A stretch of DNA of 8,289 nt from positions 1-8,289 of the forward strand of contig JAKBAU010000152.1 in the NCBI GenBank assembly GCA_021808875.1, read 5' to 3'. The notes beneath the pieces are model-generated. The model had not been told where the DNA came from. It ran no database searches and was given only the letters and a program-made list of their open reading frames with translations. Numbering within the stretch: the first letter of the stretch is position 1; the number at the start of each line of letters is the position of its first letter. Shown here in pieces: positions 6,010 to 8,289 of this stretch. The translations under genes and the position numbers were made by a program. Origin of the DNA: Pseudomonadota bacterium (lineage in GTDB: Bacteria; Pseudomonadota; Alphaproteobacteria; Micropepsales; Micropepsaceae).

Positions 6010-6477
6010 AACGCCGTTCTTGAGGTTATGGAAAGCATTCGTTGAACTCGAGGAGGCCGACCTGAAAGCGGCCATACCTTCGTGGACAGCACCAAGGCGG
6101 AGCAGGGCAGTATGGGCTGGCGCATCCCGGAAGCGCCACACATGGCCGTCAAGGTCAGGTCGGGGGGCTAACAGCCAAGCAGAAACAACTGCCACCAGCG
6201 GAGGCCGCAGCGCGGTCCTGAGACGCCCCCCAAAATACCTGATTGGCACACTAATTCGCGCACTATCGCCAAGAAATATAAATATTTCATTTAGTATCAA
6301 TAGGTTATAAATTTTCGCAACGGACTCGATCTCCGGAGTGGTCCCGGAGAGGGGCCAGCCAAGACGCGACGTGCCACCGCCCTCTTGTCCGTCATCCCAC
6401 CCACCTCAGCGAAATTTACCTCGAATTCAGAAGTCTTTTCTTACCAAGGGTAGGTAGGGGGGGGCTGCGTCGCATGC
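6010..6477. other. Non-coding gap between AbiEii relic and hipBA operon
   Basis: No gene is supported in these 468 bases. Structures seen: a short protein-like reading frame (6046-6171, listed separately); a markedly AT-rich patch around 6236-6315 that contrasts with the GC-rich surroundings and includes GAAATAT-AA-ATATTTC (6273-6288); a 7-bp stem TCTCCGG/CCGGAGA with a 7-nt loop (6330-6350); and a run of eight Gs just before 6465. This gap probably contains the junction between the decayed mosaic and the hipBA module. Confidence 0.45.
6046..6171 (+). other. Short protein-like reading frame, possible gene remnant
   Basis: 41 codons are bounded by a TGA (6043-6045) and a TAA (6169-6171). They contain 'TFVDSTKAEQGSMGWRI' and then 'PEAPHMAVKVRSGG'. 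The composition looks like the tail of a real protein rather than a chance GC-rich frame. There is no start codon with a ribosome binding site. I do not recognise the family. It could be a decayed 3' end of a neighbouring accessory gene, or simply chance. Confidence 0.2.
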
Positions 6478-6481
6478 TGAC

Positions 6482-6501
6482 ATGTCACCGATAGATGACA
6501 T
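6482..6501. promoter_or_regulatory. hipBA operator O1 (ATGTCA-N8-TGACAT)
   Basis: This is a perfect 6-bp inverted repeat with an 8-nt spacer (ccgataga), upstream of the -35 box. An extra TGACAT at 6478-6483 overlaps its left arm and makes a 10-bp palindrome, TGACATGTCA, possibly the remnant of a further degenerate site. Confidence 0.75.
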
Positions 6502-6507
6502 TTTGCA

Positions 6508-6527
6508 TTGTCATCGAGCGCTGACAT
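6508..6527. promoter_or_regulatory. hipBA operator O2 (TTGTCA-N8-TGACAT)
   Basis: This is the second copy, with spacer tcgagcgc, starting 26 nt after O1. The outermost arm base differs (T instead of A). Its left arm is identical to the -35 box, so HipB bound here would block RNA polymerase. Confidence 0.75.
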
Positions 6528-6536
6528 GTGTACAAT
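6508..6536 (+). promoter_or_regulatory. Sigma70-type promoter of the hipBA operon
   Basis: The -35 TTGTCA (6508-6513) and -10 TACAAT (6531-6536) are separated by exactly 17 nt, each matching consensus at five of six positions. Transcription would start near 6543, leaving a leader of about 26 nt before the ATG at 6569. The promoter is wrapped by operators O1-O3, which implies strong expression when free and autorepression by HipB or HipBA. Confidence 0.78.
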
Positions 6537-6554
6537 GTCAGCGATAAGTGACAT
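6535..6554. promoter_or_regulatory. hipBA operator O3 (ATGTCA-N8-TGACAT)
   Basis: This is the third copy, with spacer gcgataag, 27 nt after O2. It overlaps the last two bases of the -10 box and the predicted transcription start. With O2 it also forms a 9-bp inverted repeat, CGCTGACAT (6519-6527) and ATGTCAGCG (6535-6543). It covers the GTG at 6548, which argues against that codon as the hipB start. Confidence 0.75.
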
Positions 6555-6568
6555 TGAAGCGACCGACT

Positions 6569-6847
6569 ATGTCTATCCGTACCCCAGCCGATCTCGGAGC
6601 CGTTATCCGGGAGCGTCGCAAGACACTCAAGCTCGATCAGGCCGAGCTCGCAGAGCGTATTGGTGTCAGTCGCCAATGGGTAATTGGCGTCGAAAAGGGG
6701 CGCGCGCGCGCCGAGCTGGGGCTTGTGCTGCGCGCGCTTGATACGCTCGGCCTGCGGCTTGAAGCATTCCTACCGAACCCGCGCCCTAAGACCTCAGGGC
6801 CTGATATCGACGCCATCGTCTCTGCCGCACGGAAGGGGACGCGATGA
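6569..6847 (+). CDS. hipB: HipB-like Xre-family antitoxin and operon repressor
   Basis: The product is 92 aa from ATG 6569, close to the 88 aa of E. coli HipB. A helix-turn-helix of the Xre/Cro type spans about 10-60: 'LGAVIRERRKTLKLDQAELA' then 'ERIGVSRQWVIGVEKGRA', with the recognition helix around 'SRQWVIGVEKG' (34-44). The C-terminal tail (about 70-92) is polar and ends in 'SAARKGTR'; it may be flexible and protease-sensitive, as in other HipB proteins (inference). The protein should dimerise, bind the three upstream operators to repress the operon, and neutralise HipA. I prefer ATG 6569 over the in-frame GTG 6548 because the GTG lies inside operator O3 and a few bases from the predicted transcription start; a weak GAAG (6556-6559) precedes the ATG. 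The stop codon overlaps the hipA start as ATGA, indicating translational coupling. Confidence 0.9.
   Translation: MSIRTPADLGAVIRERRKTLKLDQAELAERIGVSRQWVIGVEKGRARAELGLVLRALDTLGLRLEAFLPNPRPKTSGPDIDAIVSAARKGTR
6831..6838 (+). promoter_or_regulatory. Strong ribosome binding site of hipA inside hipB
   Basis: GGAAGGGG (6831-6838) lies 5 nt before the hipA ATG at 6844 and inside the last codons of hipB. It fixes the hipA start and the ATGA overlap. Confidence 0.7.
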
Positions 6848-8130
6848 CCGATGAACTCATCGCATTGCTCGGGGGGCGTGAGGTCGGCCGTATGCGCCGC
6901 CACAAGCGTGGGCGGATTACTTTCGCCTACGACGAGGCTTGGCGGAAATTCGAGGACGCCTATCCCCTCTCCCTCTCCATGCCGCTCGCTGCTGCGGAGC
7001 ATGGGCCCGACGTGGTGGAGGCCTTTCTCTGGGGGCTGCTGCCTGACAATGAGCAGGTGCTGGAACGCTGGGCACGGAAGTTCCATGTTTCAGCCCGCAA
7101 CGTCTTCGCCTTGCTCGCTCATGTAGGCGAAGACTGCGCCGGTGCCGTGCAGTTCGTCGCGCCCGAGCGGCTGGATGCTGTCCTCAGCGGCGAGGCCGAC
7201 AGCGTGGAGTGGCTCGATGAAAAGAGCATCGCCGAGCGCCTCCGGATGCTCCGAGAGGACCACGCGGCCTGGCGGCTGCCACGCGACACCGGGCAATTCA
7301 GTCTCGCCGGTGCCCAGCCTAAGACGGCTCTGCTCTATGAAAATGGCCGCTGGGGCATTCCCTCGGGCCGGATGCCGACGACCCACATCCTCAAACCGCC
7401 CACGGGACAGTTCGGCGGGCATGCCGAGAACGAACATATCTGCCTCGCGCTGGCGCGCGCCTTCGGCCTTCCTGCCGCCTCCTCGCAAGTCCTGCGTTTC
7501 GGCGATGAAATCGCCATCGCGGTCGAACGCTATGACCGCGCGCACTCCGGCAACGACATTCTACGTGTCCATCAGGAGGATGTCTGTCAGGCGCTCGGCA
7601 TCCCTCCCGGCGACAAATACCAGAACCAAGGCGGCCCCGGCGTCACCGAAATCGTCGAGTTGCTGCGCACCCATTCCAGCGCGCGCGACGAGGATGTGCG
7701 CACCTTCATTGACGCCATCGGCTTCAATTGGCTGATCGCGGGCACCGATGCACACGCCAAGAACTACTCCTTGCTCATCAGCAGCGGACCACGCGTGCGT
7801 CTTGCGCCGCTCTATGACATCGCAAGCATCCTGCCCTACGAGCAATTCGACATTCACAAGGTGATGCTCGCCATGAAGATCGGCGGACAATACCAGCTTC
7901 ACGACATTGGCATCCGTCAATGGCAGAAACTGGCCAAAGAAACGCGCATAAGCGTTGATGAGTTGATCGAGGGACTACGCACTACCGCACAGCGGCTCCC
8001 AGATGAAGTGTCTGCCATCTGTGCCACCGCACGAGAGGAAGGCCTAAAACAGCCTGTCATCGACCATCTCGCTGCTGAATTGGCCAAGCGCGCAGACGCT
8101 TGCCGAAAGACGCTTACGCTCACCACCTAA
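6844..8130 (+). CDS. hipA: HipA Ser/Thr kinase toxin of a type II toxin-antitoxin operon
   Basis: This encodes 428 aa, near the 440 aa of E. coli HipA and with both domains present. The N-terminal subdomain (about 1-110) includes 'FLWGLLPDNEQVLERWA' and 'FALLAHVGEDCAGAV', typical of the family. The kinase motifs are intact. The Gly-rich loop is 'GQFSLAGAQPKTALL' (150-164), with S153 corresponding to the inhibitory autophosphorylation serine. 'THILKPP' (180-186) carries the ATP-binding K184. 'ERYDR' (228-232) and 'RVHQEDVCQALG' (241-252) follow. The catalytic loop 'GTDAHAKNYSLL' (300-311) has D302, and the metal-binding 'LYDIAS' has D325. Known HipA proteins phosphorylate aminoacyl-tRNA synthetases, notably GltX, halting translation and promoting dormancy; the target here is inferred only. 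It is cotranscribed and translationally coupled with hipB. No lesion is visible, so it should be active. Confidence 0.95.
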   Translation: MTDELIALLGGREVGRMRRHKRGRITFAYDEAWRKFEDAYPLSLSMPLAAAEHGPDVVEAFLWGLLPDNEQVLERWARKFHVSARNVFALLAHVGEDCAGAVQFVAPERLDAVLSGEADSVEWLDEKSIAERLRMLREDHAAWRLPRDTGQFSLAGAQPKTALLYENGRWGIPSGRMPTTHILKPPTGQFGGHAENEHICLALARAFGLPAASSQVLRFGDEIAIAVERYDRAHSGNDILRVHQEDVCQALGIPPGDKYQNQGGPGVTEIVELLRTHSSARDEDVRTFIDAIGFNWLIAGTDAHAKNYSLLISSGPRVRLAPLYDIASILPYEQFDIHKVMLAMKIGGQYQLHDIGIRQWQKLAKETRISVDELIEGLRTTAQRLPDEVSAICATAREEGLKQPVIDHLAAELAKRADACRKTLTLTT

Positions 8131-8289
8131 TCGCGCTGGGACAAACGAAGCCGCACACGAGAAAGCGAACTAGGACAAAAGCACAAAGAATTGGAATTAC
8201 ATCTTTAAATATCAAATACTTACAAAGTTGTTCGCAGGACTTAAAATTGGTACGGGGTGATGTACGGGCCGGCCTTGTTATGAGATCGG
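8131..8289. other. AT-rich 3' flank of hipBA without a gene
   Basis: I see no gene or clear terminator in the last 159 bases. The part from about 8160 to 8250 is AT-rich (for example CTTTAAATATCAAATAC), unlike the GC-rich hipA before it. It mirrors the AT-rich patch upstream of the operon near 6236-6315. Confidence 0.4.

Noticed and set aside
5833..6300. A 155-codon minus-strand frame over the AbiEii 3' end
   Set aside because: It is antisense to conserved AbiEii sequence and has no motif of its own.
6330..6350. The TCTCCGG/CCGGAGA hairpin as a terminator
   Set aside because: It is followed by G-rich sequence instead of a T-run, and no intact gene ends nearby.
6548..6568. The GTG at 6548 as the hipB start
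   Set aside because: It is inside operator O3 and only about 5 nt after the predicted transcription start. ATG 6569 gives the usual HipB length and N-terminus.
7142..7735. A 197-codon plus-strand frame inside hipA, and minus-strand frames opposite it
   Set aside because: These are out-of-frame shadows of the intact HipA kinase, with Arg/Ser/Pro-biased composition.
1..8289. CRISPR arrays, tRNA or rRNA genes
   Set aside because: I found no regularly spaced repeat array beyond the three hipBA operators, and no recognisable tRNA or rRNA sequence.

Overview
The window looks like GC-rich DNA from an alphaproteobacterium, possibly a sphingomonad or a relative. This is inferred from the style of the TonB-dependent receptor, the small 'MHWLWIVSYFFGG' membrane protein and the toxin families present. 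It cannot be confirmed without a search.

Layout. Bases 1-714 hold the 3' part of a probable glycosyltransferase that is cut by the window edge. Bases 715-1055 are non-coding. Bases 1056-3479 encode a complete 807-aa TonB-dependent outer-membrane receptor. From about 3.5 to 6.0 kb the DNA is a mosaic of decayed accessory genes. On the minus strand these are a broken RES-domain toxin (NAD+ phosphorylase type, about 3712-4158), an apparently intact 109-aa three-helix membrane protein (4273-4602), a broken Abi_2-like (HEPN-type) gene (4753-5172) and a roughly 56-codon scrap of an ISAzo13-type transposase (5175-5342). On the plus strand, abutting the transposase scrap, is an AbiEii-type nucleotidyltransferase toxin that has lost its N-terminus (5350-6009). 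Bases 6010-6477 are non-coding and include an AT-rich patch.

Bases 6482-8130 are the best-preserved functional unit, a complete hipBA toxin-antitoxin operon. An Xre-type antitoxin (start 6569) overlaps a full-length HipA Ser/Thr kinase toxin by ATGA. In front of it is a near-consensus sigma70-type promoter (TTGTCA, 17 nt, TACAAT) embedded in three tandem copies of ATGTCA-N8-TGACAT. The N8 geometry is that of known HipB operators, but the half-site sequence differs from that of E. coli. The last 159 bases are AT-rich with no gene.

Reading the region as a whole: four unrelated toxin or abortive-infection families (RES, Abi_2, AbiEii, HipA) lie within about 4.4 kb. Three are wrecked and one is intact, with a transposase fragment at the main breakpoint. 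This is what a turnover hotspot for defence and addiction modules looks like. I see no clearly new multi-gene system. The most informative signals are the hipBA operator array and the pseudogene graveyard.
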